A DNA stretch of 64,000 nt from Chryseobacterium sp. CY350. Lineage in GTDB: Bacteria; Bacteroidota; Bacteroidia; Flavobacteriales; Weeksellaceae. Within the stretch, counting starts at the first letter, position 1. Each line of letters begins with the position of its first letter. The notes beneath the pieces were generated by a model. It was not told the origin of the DNA, did no database searches, and saw only the letters and a list, made by a program, of their open reading frames with translations. Shown in pieces: positions 54,749 through 62,703 of this stretch. The position numbers were made by a program, and so were the translations under genes. The stretch lies in NCBI RefSeq assembly GCF_027945075.1, contig NZ_CP116034.1, positions 620,001 to 684,000 on the forward strand, in the 5' to 3' direction.

Positions 54749-56524
54749 TTAGTAATGACCTTTCGTGATGAAGTGCGAAGCTACTTTTTCAGTTAAAGAA
54801 ACAACATTCGGGCTATTCGTATACTTGGTAAATCTTCTCAATCCTGAAAGCATCATTCTCTGCTCATCGCCTTCAGCAAAGGAAACTATTCCTTCTTTTG
54901 CAGCAGAAATAATTTTATCGATTGCTTTATATAGATTTAACTGAGCCATTGCTGCTTCCACAGAATCAGCAGAAAAATGTTTTTCTGCTCTTAAAACTGC
55001 AGATTCTGCCATGTAGATTTGATTAAGAATTTCTGAAGCATTAAGCAATAGATGTTGTTGCTTCTCTATATCCATCATGTATTTTTGAAGAGCAGCACCA
55101 GAAACCATTAAGAAAACTTTCTTAAGATTGGCAATGATTGCTTTTTCTTCACTCATAAATGCTGAATAGTCTGGAACTTCAAATGATGGAATTCCCATCA
55201 ATTCTTTGCTGATCGCCATAGCGGGAGAAAGTAGATCTAATTCTCCTTTCATCGCTCTCTTTATCAGCATTCCTACTGCGAGAAGTCTGTTGATCTCATT
55301 TGTCCCTTCATAGATTCTTCCAATTCTGGCATCTCTCCATGCAGCTTCCATCGGAGTATCTTCCGAGAATCCCATTCCTCCATATACCTGAATTCCTTCA
55401 TCTGCAGTATTCTGAGTAAGATCAGAAACATATACTTTAAGAATGGAAGCTTCTACAGCAAATTCTTCAACACCTTTTAATTCAGCCTGTTGATGATCCA
55501 TTCCTCCGGAAACTAATTCCTGGATTTTATCCTCAACATCTTTTGCCAAACGGTAAGAACCCGCTTCACTTACGAAAACGCCGGTCGCCATTTCAGCAAT
55601 TTTCTTTCTGATTGCTCCAAAGGTCGAGATAGAAACCCCAAATTGTTTTCTCTCATTTGAATATTGAATAGAGTGGTTCAAAATTCTTCTCTGTCCGTCA
55701 AGATTTGCAGCAGCTAATTTAATTCTGCCTACATTTAATGCATTCAAAGCGATTTTAAAACCATTATTTCTCTCGCCTAGCATATTTTCCACAGGAATTT
55801 TCATGTCATTAAAGAAAACCTGACGAGTAGAAGACGAACGGATACCAAGTTTGTGTTCTTCTTCCCCGAAAGATAAGCTGTTCGGGTCTTCCAATTCTGA
55901 GCGGTTAATTACAAAACCTGTTATGTTTTTATCATCATCAATCTTTGCGAACAAGGTGAATGTATCTGCAAAACCTGCGTTAGAAATCCACATTTTTTGT
56001 CCGTTAATGATGTAATGTTTTCCATCTTCAGACAATTTCGCTCTTGTTTTCCCGGAATTTGCATCAGAACCAGCATCAGGTTCTGTCAAGCAATAAGCAC
56101 CGAATTTTGTTCCTGTAGCTAAGTCTGGAAGGTATTTCTTTTTTAGTTCTTCACTTCCATATAGAAGAGTAGGCAATGTTCCGATTCCCGTATGAGCCCC
56201 GTAAGCGGTTGCTAATGAACCGTTTCCACCAGATACGTAATCACAAGCCAACATTGTACTGACGAATCCCATCCCAAGTCCGCCATATTCTTCAGGAACG
56301 GTAATTCCAAGAAGTCCCATTTCGCCCAATTTGCGCATTGTCTCTTCAGTGAGTGCATAATCTTTTTTCTCAAAACGCTCGTGGTGAGGAATAACCTCTC
56401 TGTCGATAAATTCTTTTGCAGAATCACGAAGCATTTTTTGTTCTTCTGAAAGTTCTTCTAAAGTGAAGATTTCGTTTGCAGAAACTTCTTTAATAAGAAA
56501 TTCGCCGCCTTTTAAATTTGACAT
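54749..56524 (-). CDS. fadE: Acyl-CoA dehydrogenase
   Basis: 591 residues. It catalyses the FAD-dependent first step of fatty-acid beta-oxidation. The FAD-binding block AYCLTEPDAGSDANSGKTRA and the substrate/FAD site WISNAGFAD are typical; the catalytic Glu is in GRIYEGTNEINRLLAVGML, and GIQVYGGMGFSEDTPME precedes it. The C-terminal ~170 residues beyond the standard ~380-residue core (from about residue 420) are the extra helical domain of the very-long-chain/ACAD9-like type. It is the last gene of the beta-oxidation operon, behind an inverted-repeat insert carrying a four-helix-bundle ORF. Confidence 0.93.
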   Translation of the reverse strand: MSNLKGGEFLIKEVSANEIFTLEELSEEQKMLRDSAKEFIDREVIPHHERFEKKDYALTEETMRKLGEMGLLGITVPEEYGGLGMGFVSTMLACDYVSGGNGSLATAYGAHTGIGTLPTLLYGSEELKKKYLPDLATGTKFGAYCLTEPDAGSDANSGKTRAKLSEDGKHYIINGQKMWISNAGFADTFTLFAKIDDDKNITGFVINRSELEDPNSLSFGEEEHKLGIRSSSTRQVFFNDMKIPVENMLGERNNGFKIALNALNVGRIKLAAANLDGQRRILNHSIQYSNERKQFGVSISTFGAIRKKIAEMATGVFVSEAGSYRLAKDVEDKIQELVSGGMDHQQAELKGVEEFAVEASILKVYVSDLTQNTADEGIQVYGGMGFSEDTPMEAAWRDARIGRIYEGTNEINRLLAVGMLIKRAMKGELDLLSPAMAISKELMGIPSFEVPDYSAFMSEEKAIIANLKKVFLMVSGAALQKYMMDIEKQQHLLLNASEILNQIYMAESAVLRAEKHFSADSVEAAMAQLNLYKAIDKIISAAKEGIVSFAEGDEQRMMLSGLRRFTKYTNSPNVVSLTEKVASHFITKGHY

Positions 56525-56552
56525 ATTATTTATTTTTTTTATTTTTTGTCTA

Positions 56553-57045
56553 AGACAGATAGATAATAGACATATAGATGATAGATTTTGATGGAATAAT
56601 CTATTATCTGCCTGTCTATATTTTTTTATGCTTTTAATGTGTTCTGAAATACCATTGTTGCTTTTTGAAATTCTTCGATTTTAATTTCAAAAAATTCACT
56701 TCTTTCATCAGATAAATATTTTCTATGATTTGCCAGCATTATTTGTGTCTGCAATTCAAACGATGAGCCTAAAGAAATATCTAAAAAATGACTAAAAGAC
56801 TTGTTTGTTCTGCTTGAACCTTCAGCTATATTTGATGGGATTGAGATTGAACATCTGTCCATTTGACTCTTCAAACCATATTTTTCATAAGCTGGAAAAG
56901 TATCTGTAAGATCTAATGTAAATTTTGATAACTCCAAACCCATCTGCCAAATTTTAAGTTTTTTAAAATTGTGCCTTTTAAAATCATTCATCTTTCTTGT
57001 GTGCTTTTACTATCTATTATCTATCTGTATATTATCTCATTGTCT
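56553..57045 (-). mobile_element. Inverted-repeat element with four-helix-bundle ORF, fadA-fadE junction
   Basis: Arms 57012-57045 and 56553-56586 are complementary at 28 of 34 positions (motif AGATAATAGA). The first arm overlaps the last bases of the fadA stop codon. A second local stem (AGACAGGCAGATAATAGA with its complement, 16 of 18 positions, at about 56555-56618) stands after the ORF. The 366-base ORF lies in the loop. Similar layout to 58233-58663, but the arm sequences differ. No transposase is present, so mobility is inference. Confidence 0.45.
56626..56991 (-). CDS. Four-helix-bundle (S23/IVP, bAvd-like) protein, copy 2
   Basis: 121 residues. The signature of the four-helix-bundle family (TIGR02436, S23 ribosomal-intervening-sequence protein) is seen in FKKLKIWQMGLELSKF, LKSQMDRCSISIPSNIAEGS, FSHFLDISLGSSFELQTQ. 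Family members form pentameric barrels; the related bAvd works in diversity-generating retroelements, and IVS-encoded S23 proteins lie in 23S rRNA genes. It differs strongly from the copy at 58284 except for S-I-P-S-N-I-A-E-G and the following helix. It is inside the fad operon and enclosed by inverted repeats. Confidence 0.88.
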   Translation of the reverse strand: MNDFKRHNFKKLKIWQMGLELSKFTLDLTDTFPAYEKYGLKSQMDRCSISIPSNIAEGSSRTNKSFSHFLDISLGSSFELQTQIMLANHRKYLSDERSEFFEIKIEEFQKATMVFQNTLKA

Positions 57046-58222
57046 ATAGAAGCTCAAAGATCGAAGCTGCTCCCTGTCCAGTCCCCACACACATAGAAAC
57101 CATTCCGTATTTATTTCCACGCTTTCTCATTTCATCAAGAAGCTGAACGGTTAATTTTGTTCCCGTACAACCAAGTGGATGGCCGAGTGCTATTGCGCCT
57201 CCGTTGACATTCAAAATATCAGGATTTAAGTTTAATTCTTTTTTAATCGCAACAGATTGTGAGGCAAATGCTTCATTTAATTCGATCAATTCAATATCTT
57301 TTAGTTCTAAACCAGCTTGTTTCAGAGCTTTTGGAATTGCATAAATCGGTCCCATTCCCATAATTCTTGGTTCTAAGCCTGCTGCTGCATACGCGACCAA
57401 TCTTGCTTCAGGTTCCAGACCAAGTTCTTTCACCATTTCTTCAGACATTACGATCACAAAAGCTGCTCCGTCACTCATTTGCGAAGAGTTTCCTGCTGTA
57501 ACTGAACCTCCGTTTGCGAATACAGGCTTTAATTTAGCCAAACCTTGCAAAGAGGTGTCTAATCTTGGACCTTCATCTACTGAAAAGTCAAACTTTTTGG
57601 TCTGCATTTTTTGATTTTCATCTAAAAAATTATATTCAACAGGAATCGGAACTATTTGATTGGCAAATTTACCTTCCTGATTCGCTTTTAAAGCTTTCTG
57701 ATGAGATTCGAACGCAAATTGATCCTGTTCTTCTCTTGAAATATTAAATTGTTTTGCTACTTCTTCTGCGGTGTAGCCCATTCCCCAATAATAATCTGGG
57801 TTAGACTTTGCGATGTCTGTTTCAGGAACTGGTTTGTAACCACCCATTGGAATGTAAGACATTGATTCTGTACCACCTGCGATAATACAATCAGCCATTC
57901 CTGCCTGAATTTTTGCAGACGCGATCGCAATTGCTTCACTTCCTGATGCACAATACCTATTTACGGTAACTCCGGGAACTTTGTCTGTATTTAATCCCAT
58001 AAGAGAAATTAAACGTGCAACATTTAATCCCTGTTCAGCTTCTGGCATTGCGTTTCCAACGATTAAATCATCCACTCTGTCTTTATCTAACTGTGGAACT
58101 GCTGCCATTAATTTTTCTATGACAGTTGCTGCCATTACATCGGGTCTTGTGAATCTTAGACTACCTTTTGGAGCTTTTCCAACGGCAGTTCTAAAACCCT
58201 TTATTATATATGCTTGTTTCAT
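57044..58222 (-). CDS. fadA: Acetyl-CoA C-acyltransferase (3-ketoacyl-CoA thiolase)
   Basis: 392 residues. It cleaves 3-ketoacyl-CoA to acetyl-CoA and a shortened acyl-CoA. The acyl-carrying Cys is in VTVNRYCASGSEAIAIA (about residue 90); the second site Cys is in MVSMCVGTGQGAA and the His in NGGAIALGHPLGCTGTKL. The block KGSLRFTRPDVMA at the N-terminus is typical. Third gene in the operon. Its stop codon lies inside the arm of the downstream inverted repeat, and its start is 11 bases after the end of the upstream repeat. Confidence 0.95.
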   Translation of the reverse strand: MKQAYIIKGFRTAVGKAPKGSLRFTRPDVMAATVIEKLMAAVPQLDKDRVDDLIVGNAMPEAEQGLNVARLISLMGLNTDKVPGVTVNRYCASGSEAIAIASAKIQAGMADCIIAGGTESMSYIPMGGYKPVPETDIAKSNPDYYWGMGYTAEEVAKQFNISREEQDQFAFESHQKALKANQEGKFANQIVPIPVEYNFLDENQKMQTKKFDFSVDEGPRLDTSLQGLAKLKPVFANGGSVTAGNSSQMSDGAAFVIVMSEEMVKELGLEPEARLVAYAAAGLEPRIMGMGPIYAIPKALKQAGLELKDIELIELNEAFASQSVAIKKELNLNPDILNVNGGAIALGHPLGCTGTKLTVQLLDEMRKRGNKYGMVSMCVGTGQGAASIFELL

Positions 58223-58232
58223 TTTTTTTATT

Positions 58233-58663
58233 TTAGAAATTAGAAATGAGAGGTTAGAGGTTAGAATCTAACCTTTCATTAAATTAATTTTGAATTTGTA
58301 AATCATCTTTTGAATTTCCATTAAAACAATTTAATAGAGGCAGAATTTCTTTTTCGCTTTTGAAATCTAGTTCAACTAATAAAAGCAGTTGAGTTTCTAA
58401 TTCATAGCTTGAACCATTTGCAATACCTAAAAATTGATAAAATTCTTTAGGATTATTTCTTCCTGCTCCTTCAGCGATATTAGAAGGGATGGAAACTGCA
58501 CATCTTCTGATCTGTGAAATAAAACCATACTTTTCAGTAGACGAAATGTTTTCAGTTAAATAATAAATATCTTTAACTGAAATCATGGACTTTTGCCAAA
58601 TAAGTAAATCTCGTAATCTGTGCGTTTTCATCTAACTTCTAAATTCTAATGTCTAACTTCTAA
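58233..58663 (-). mobile_element. Inverted-repeat element with four-helix-bundle ORF, fadB-fadA junction
   Basis: Arms 58632-58663 and 58233-58264 are complementary at 26 of 32 positions (27 if one G-U pair counts). The first arm (repeats of TTAGAAGTTAGA type) starts within the fadB stop codon. The ORF ATG is one base inside the arm. A local palindrome AGGTTAGA-A-TCTAACCT follows the ORF. The arms share no clear identity with those of the downstream element. No transposase; mobility is inference. Confidence 0.45.
58284..58631 (-). CDS. Four-helix-bundle (S23/IVP, bAvd-like) protein, copy 1
   Basis: 115 residues. LRDLLIWQKSMISVKDIYYL at the N-terminus, FISQIRRCAVSIPSNIAEGA in the centre and YQFLGIANGSSYELETQLLL match the four-helix-bundle family. 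Its start codon is directly against the 3' end of the upstream arm, so a ribosome site must lie inside the repeat. It keeps normal codons and an intact frame, so it is probably expressed. Function is unknown; members in rRNA intervening sequences and retroelements bind nucleic acid. Confidence 0.88.
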   Translation of the reverse strand: MKTHRLRDLLIWQKSMISVKDIYYLTENISSTEKYGFISQIRRCAVSIPSNIAEGAGRNNPKEFYQFLGIANGSSYELETQLLLLVELDFKSEKEILPLLNCFNGNSKDDLQIQN

Positions 58664-61053
58664 TTACGAAGCGGTTTCCCTTTTTGCAACATAAACTGAA
58701 TTCTCTCCAGAGTTTTTCTTTCCCCACAAAGCTGTAAGAAAGTCTCTCTTTCTAAATTCAGTAAATATTGTTCGGTTACAACAGTGGGTTCCGAAAGATT
58801 TCCGCCCACTAAAACATTTGCTAATTTATCAGCGATGAGTTTATCATGTTTTGAGATGAAATTTCCTGTCAACATTTGATCTGTCCCCACGTAGAACATT
58901 CCTAAAGCATCTTTCCCCAGAACTTTTACAGTTTGTTCGATTGGCTGAGTATATCCGTGTTCTGCCAAACTTTTCGCCATCATTTTAGCAGTCATGATCT
59001 GACGCTTTTTATCAACAACCACAACATCTTTTCCTTTTTCAAGAATTCCCATATCATACGCTTCATAAGCTGAAGTTGCAACTTTACCCATCGCAATATT
59101 CATAAATGCTTCACGAAGTCTGTTGTTTTTCACATCATCAGTATGAAATTCTCTTGAGGTTCTAAGAGCAAACTCTTTCGTTCCACCACCACCAGGAATT
59201 ACACCAACTCCGGTTTCAACAAGTCCTACATAAGTTTCTGCGGCTGCGACAACTCTGTCTGCGTGCATAGTCATTTCGCAACCACCGCCTAACGTCATAC
59301 CGTGAGGAGCAACTACGACAGGAATTGAAGAATAACGAACTCTCATCATTGATTTCTGGAAATACGCAATTGCCATATTCAGATCATCCCAATCCTGCTC
59401 AATAGCCATCATTAAAATCATTGCTAAATTGGCTCCTACAGAGAAATTTGCACCCTGGTTTCCGATAACTAATCCATCGTATTCTTTTTCAGCTAAATCA
59501 ATCGCTCTGTTCAAACCATCTAAAACTTCGCCACCTAAAGAATTCATTTTAGAACGGATCTCAAAATTGATAATTCCGTCTCCCAAATCTTCAATTGAAG
59601 AACCGGAATTACTCCAAAGGGTTTTGTTTTTTCTGATATTATCTAGAATGATAAATGATTCCTGACCCGGGATATTGTTGTAGTTTCCTGAGTTTTTATC
59701 AAAGAAAATACTTTGTCCGTCCTCATTTACTTTATAGAAAGATTCTACATTTTTCACCCAATCAGATACTTCATATCCGGCGTCCTTAGACAATTCGATT
59801 CCTTTCTGAACTCCAACGGCATCCCAAATTTCGAAAGGTCCGTTTTCCCAACCGAAACCTGCTCTCATCGCATCATCGATTTTATAAACTTCATCAGAAA
59901 TTTCAGGGACTTTGTGAGAGACGTAAGCAAATAACGCTCCCAGAGATTTTCTATATAATTCTCCTGCTTTATCTTTACCACCAATTAATACTTTGAAACG
60001 GTCAATTGGTTTGTCGATATTTTTCGTTAATTCTAAAGTCGGGAAAGAAGATTTTCCCTGAAGTTCATATTCTAAGGTGTCAAGATTTAATCCGTGAATT
60101 TCAGATTTCCCGTCACTACCTTTTACTTTTTTATAAAAGCCCTGTTCAGTTTTTGATCCTAGCCATTTATTGCCAACCATTTTCTGTACATATTCCGGAA
60201 GAGCAAAAACGTCATAAAAATCATTTTTTTCGACGCCGCTGTCACGAACGCCACTCGCCACCATCACCAATGTATCAAGACCAACAACATCAGCTGTTCT
60301 GAAAGTTGCAGATTTCGGACGCCCGATAATAGGACCTGTTAATTTGTCAACATCAGAAACATTTAGACCTAATTTCTGAACATTATGAAGAAGATCCATC
60401 ATCGAGAAAACTCCAATTCTGTTGGCGATGAAAGCTGGAGTATCTTTAGCTAAAACCGTAGTTTTGCCAAGAAATTTTGATCCGTAAGACATATAGAAAT
60501 CTACAATTTCGGGATCAGTTTCTCTTGTTGGAATGACTTCCAAAAGCGGCAAATATCGCACAGGATTAAAAAAGTGCGTTCCAGCAAAATATTTTTTAAA
60601 ATCATCACTTCTTCCTTCCACCAACATATTAATTGGAATTCCTGAAGTGTTGGAAGAAACCAACGTTCCTGGCTTTCTGAACTGTTCAATTTTTTCGTAA
60701 ACTGACTTTTTAATGTCAAGTTTTTCGACAACAACTTCAATAACCCAGTCGGTATCTTTTATTTTTGCTAAATCGTCATCAAAATTTCCCACTTTAATAC
60801 GTTCTGCAAACTTCGGAGAATAGAGTAGTGCAGGACTTGCTTTCTTCAGTTTTTCAAAGTTTTCTGAAGCAATTCTGTTTCGAACTGCTTTATCATCCTT
60901 TGTCAAACCTTTTTTCTGTTCGGAGTCATTCAATTCAAACGGAACAATGTCGAGCAATGAAACCTGCACGCCGATGTTGGCAAAGTGTGCAGCAATACCG
61001 CTTCCCATAATCCCTGAACCTAAAACTGTTACGTGTTTGATTCGTCTTTTCAT
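58660..61053 (-). CDS. fadB: Bifunctional 3-hydroxyacyl-CoA dehydrogenase / enoyl-CoA hydratase
   Basis: 797 residues. The order is dehydrogenase first and hydratase last, the reverse of E. coli FadB. The NAD-binding site is VLGSGIMGSGIAAHFANIGV; the catalytic His-Glu region is FAGTHFFNPVRYLPLLEVIP. The second C-terminal dehydrogenase-like repeat is AMRAGFGWENGPFEIWDAVG. The hydratase half (about residues 490-720) has the oxyanion-hole block NFSVGANLAM and GMTLGGGCEMTMHADRV, with the catalytic Glu in VETGVGVIPGGGG. It does the two middle steps of beta-oxidation. First structural gene after MarR. Confidence 0.93.
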   Translation of the reverse strand: MKRRIKHVTVLGSGIMGSGIAAHFANIGVQVSLLDIVPFELNDSEQKKGLTKDDKAVRNRIASENFEKLKKASPALLYSPKFAERIKVGNFDDDLAKIKDTDWVIEVVVEKLDIKKSVYEKIEQFRKPGTLVSSNTSGIPINMLVEGRSDDFKKYFAGTHFFNPVRYLPLLEVIPTRETDPEIVDFYMSYGSKFLGKTTVLAKDTPAFIANRIGVFSMMDLLHNVQKLGLNVSDVDKLTGPIIGRPKSATFRTADVVGLDTLVMVASGVRDSGVEKNDFYDVFALPEYVQKMVGNKWLGSKTEQGFYKKVKGSDGKSEIHGLNLDTLEYELQGKSSFPTLELTKNIDKPIDRFKVLIGGKDKAGELYRKSLGALFAYVSHKVPEISDEVYKIDDAMRAGFGWENGPFEIWDAVGVQKGIELSKDAGYEVSDWVKNVESFYKVNEDGQSIFFDKNSGNYNNIPGQESFIILDNIRKNKTLWSNSGSSIEDLGDGIINFEIRSKMNSLGGEVLDGLNRAIDLAEKEYDGLVIGNQGANFSVGANLAMILMMAIEQDWDDLNMAIAYFQKSMMRVRYSSIPVVVAPHGMTLGGGCEMTMHADRVVAAAETYVGLVETGVGVIPGGGGTKEFALRTSREFHTDDVKNNRLREAFMNIAMGKVATSAYEAYDMGILEKGKDVVVVDKKRQIMTAKMMAKSLAEHGYTQPIEQTVKVLGKDALGMFYVGTDQMLTGNFISKHDKLIADKLANVLVGGNLSEPTVVTEQYLLNLERETFLQLCGERKTLERIQFMLQKGKPLRN

Positions 61054-61154
61054 CTATATATTATTTATTTTTTTTGATGCAACCAAACGGTTTTTGTAAA
61101 TTTCATTTATTACTACCGTCTCCAGCTCTTTTATTTTGATCTTGCTAAACTTTA

Positions 61155-61607
61155 CTATTTTCTGTTGTTTAGATCAGCTGCTATTTTCATAATTTCAGTC
61201 ATGACCTCTTTAAAAGTTTCAAGTTTTTCGGGAGCGATCTTCTCCATCACCTTTTTATTAAAATTCACGACAACTTCCTTAGACATATTTCTTGAGCTTA
61301 AACCTTTATCAGTAAGCTTTATAATTACTTCACGCTTATCGGTAGTGGTTTTTTCTTTATAAATGTATCCGTTATCTTCAAGAAGTTTAATAATTCTTGT
61401 GAGCGAAGTAGGCTCAATCGCCATTTTGGGACCTAGATTTGTACTCCTCGTTCCTTCTTTGGGATCAATTTTTAGTAACGTAAGAGCTTGAACCGCTGTA
61501 GAATCATGCTCCTGAGCAAGCTCAGTGTACATTTTTGAAACGGCCAACCAAGTTTGTTTTAGAATAAGATCAACATTCTCTGTTTTTTCTTTATTGTTAT
61601 CCATCAT
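61155..61607 (-). CDS. MarR-family transcriptional regulator
   Basis: 150 residues. The winged helix centres on AVQALTLLKIDPKEGTRST, MAIEPTSLTRIIKLLEDNGY and TTDKREVIIKLTDKGLSS. The Asp-Lys-Arg in the wing is typical of MarR proteins. Two TATGCATGCATA palindromes lie in its promoter, so it probably represses itself and the beta-oxidation genes that follow on the same strand, releasing on binding an acyl-CoA or similar ligand, as FadR-like MarR proteins do. Ligand is inference. Confidence 0.92.
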   Translation of the reverse strand: MMDNNKEKTENVDLILKQTWLAVSKMYTELAQEHDSTAVQALTLLKIDPKEGTRSTNLGPKMAIEPTSLTRIIKLLEDNGYIYKEKTTTDKREVIIKLTDKGLSSRNMSKEVVVNFNKKVMEKIAPEKLETFKEVMTEIMKIAADLNNRK

Positions 61608-61629
61608 TTTTTTTGCTAATCGGTTTTAT

Positions 61630-61637
61630 CAAATGTA
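61630..61637 (-). promoter_or_regulatory. -7 box of the MarR-fad operon
   Basis: TACATTTG on the minus strand, 22 bases before ATG 61607. The operator at 61646-61657 lies eight bases upstream, inside the spacer where sigma would bind. Confidence 0.5.
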
Positions 61638-61645
61638 GCAAATAT

Positions 61646-61657
61646 TATGCATGCATA
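61646..61657. promoter_or_regulatory. MarR operator, proximal
   Basis: TATGCATGCATA, a perfect 12-bp palindrome, placed between the expected -33 and -7 positions of the MarR promoter. Confidence 0.6.
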
Positions 61658-61724
61658 GCATTATCATCAGTTAAAATATATTAACTAATTGATTTACAGT
61701 TGAATAAAAAGTATGATAAGCATA

Positions 61725-61744
61725 ATACTATGCATGCATAGTAT
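61725..61744. promoter_or_regulatory. MarR operator, distal
   Basis: ATACTATGCATGCATAGTAT is a perfect 20-bp palindrome with the same TATGCATGCATA core, 79 bases from the proximal site core. Two copies of one palindrome in a MarR promoter strongly suggest repressor binding sites. Confidence 0.65.
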
Positions 61745-61770
61745 ATAGAATAAATAAATAATTTACTGAT

Positions 61771-62694
61771 TTAATGAAGGTTTGCAATTAATTTGACTAT
61801 TTCTTCAAAAGATTCACATTTGTACAAATTATAGTGATGCGAAATCTCCCAAATTGATTCATTTAATCTAAAGTTGAAGGATGATAAATCTTTTTGAAAG
61901 TTTTTTTGAAGCAAGGAATACAGCATTTCCTTCTGAATTAGAGGAGAATCTATAGAAGGTGCAACAAAATCATCATTAATCTGAAATAGCGAAACATCGG
62001 TAAGCTCGTCGTGTTGTAGCAGAACATCTTCCACAATGCCAGAATACAAATGGTGGTCTTTTATATACCACATTTTATCGGCAAATTCTTTTGCCAACCT
62101 CCAGTCATGGGAAGAAAATAAGATAATTTTGTTTTGTTGTTTTGCTAATTTTCTAAGCGTTTTGAGGATGATGAGTTTATTTTTTTCATCAAGATGTGTT
62201 GTCGGCTCATCCAGAATAATAATCTGAGAATTTTGTGTAATAGCTCTTCCTATAAATGCTTTCTGCAGGTTTCCATCTGAAAGATTTTTGAGCAGTGTAT
62301 TTGTATATTGACTTAAATCTAATTCCTGAATAATCTCTCTAACTTCCTCTCTGTCATTATTTTTCAATTCAAAATAAAAAGGATAGTAGATGTATTTTCC
62401 CAAAGAAATAAGATCTTCAACAGTATAATTTTGCGGAATGGTTGATTTTGAAAAAACAACAGCAATATTTTTAGCAATCTCTTTTACTGAAAGATTTTTT
62501 ACATTTTTATTATCAATAAAAATTTCTCCCTTTAATAAAGAAATTTGATGGAGAATTGATTTAATTAAAGTGGTTTTTCCTACACCATTGTTACCAATCA
62601 AGAGACATACTTCTCCTAAATTCAAATCTGCATTTGCATCTGAAATTAAAGTTTTGTCGTAACCTATATTGGCATGATTGATTTTTAGGTGCAT
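61771..62694 (-). CDS. FecCDE-type ABC transporter ATP-binding protein
   Basis: 307 residues, ABC domain in the first ~220. Walker A LLIGNNGVGKTTLIKS, Q loop and a variant signature LSDGNLQKAFIGRA (the usual LSGGQ has a D-G-N), Walker B IIILDEPTTHLDE, switch His LFSSHDWRLAKEF. The permease partner precedes it by nine bases. Family relatives import iron-siderophore, heme or cobalamin. The C-terminal ~80 residues (from about DVSLFQINDDFVAPS) are an extension not found in FecE/BtuD. Confidence 0.9.
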   Translation of the reverse strand: MHLKINHANIGYDKTLISDANADLNLGEVCLLIGNNGVGKTTLIKSILHQISLLKGEIFIDNKNVKNLSVKEIAKNIAVVFSKSTIPQNYTVEDLISLGKYIYYPFYFELKNNDREEVREIIQELDLSQYTNTLLKNLSDGNLQKAFIGRAITQNSQIIILDEPTTHLDEKNKLIILKTLRKLAKQQNKIILFSSHDWRLAKEFADKMWYIKDHHLYSGIVEDVLLQHDELTDVSLFQINDDFVAPSIDSPLIQKEMLYSLLQKNFQKDLSSFNFRLNESIWEISHHYNLYKCESFEEIVKLIANLH

Positions 62695-62703
62695 TTTTTT
62701 AAT

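Noticed and set aside
57700..57725. tRNA-like T-loop motif GATTCGAACGC
   Set aside because: It lies inside the fadA coding frame with no acceptor stem or anticodon arm around it. I found no tRNA gene in the window.
56553..58663. Diversity-generating retroelement
   Set aside because: The small ORFs resemble bAvd, but there is no reverse transcriptase, template repeat or variable repeat in the window.
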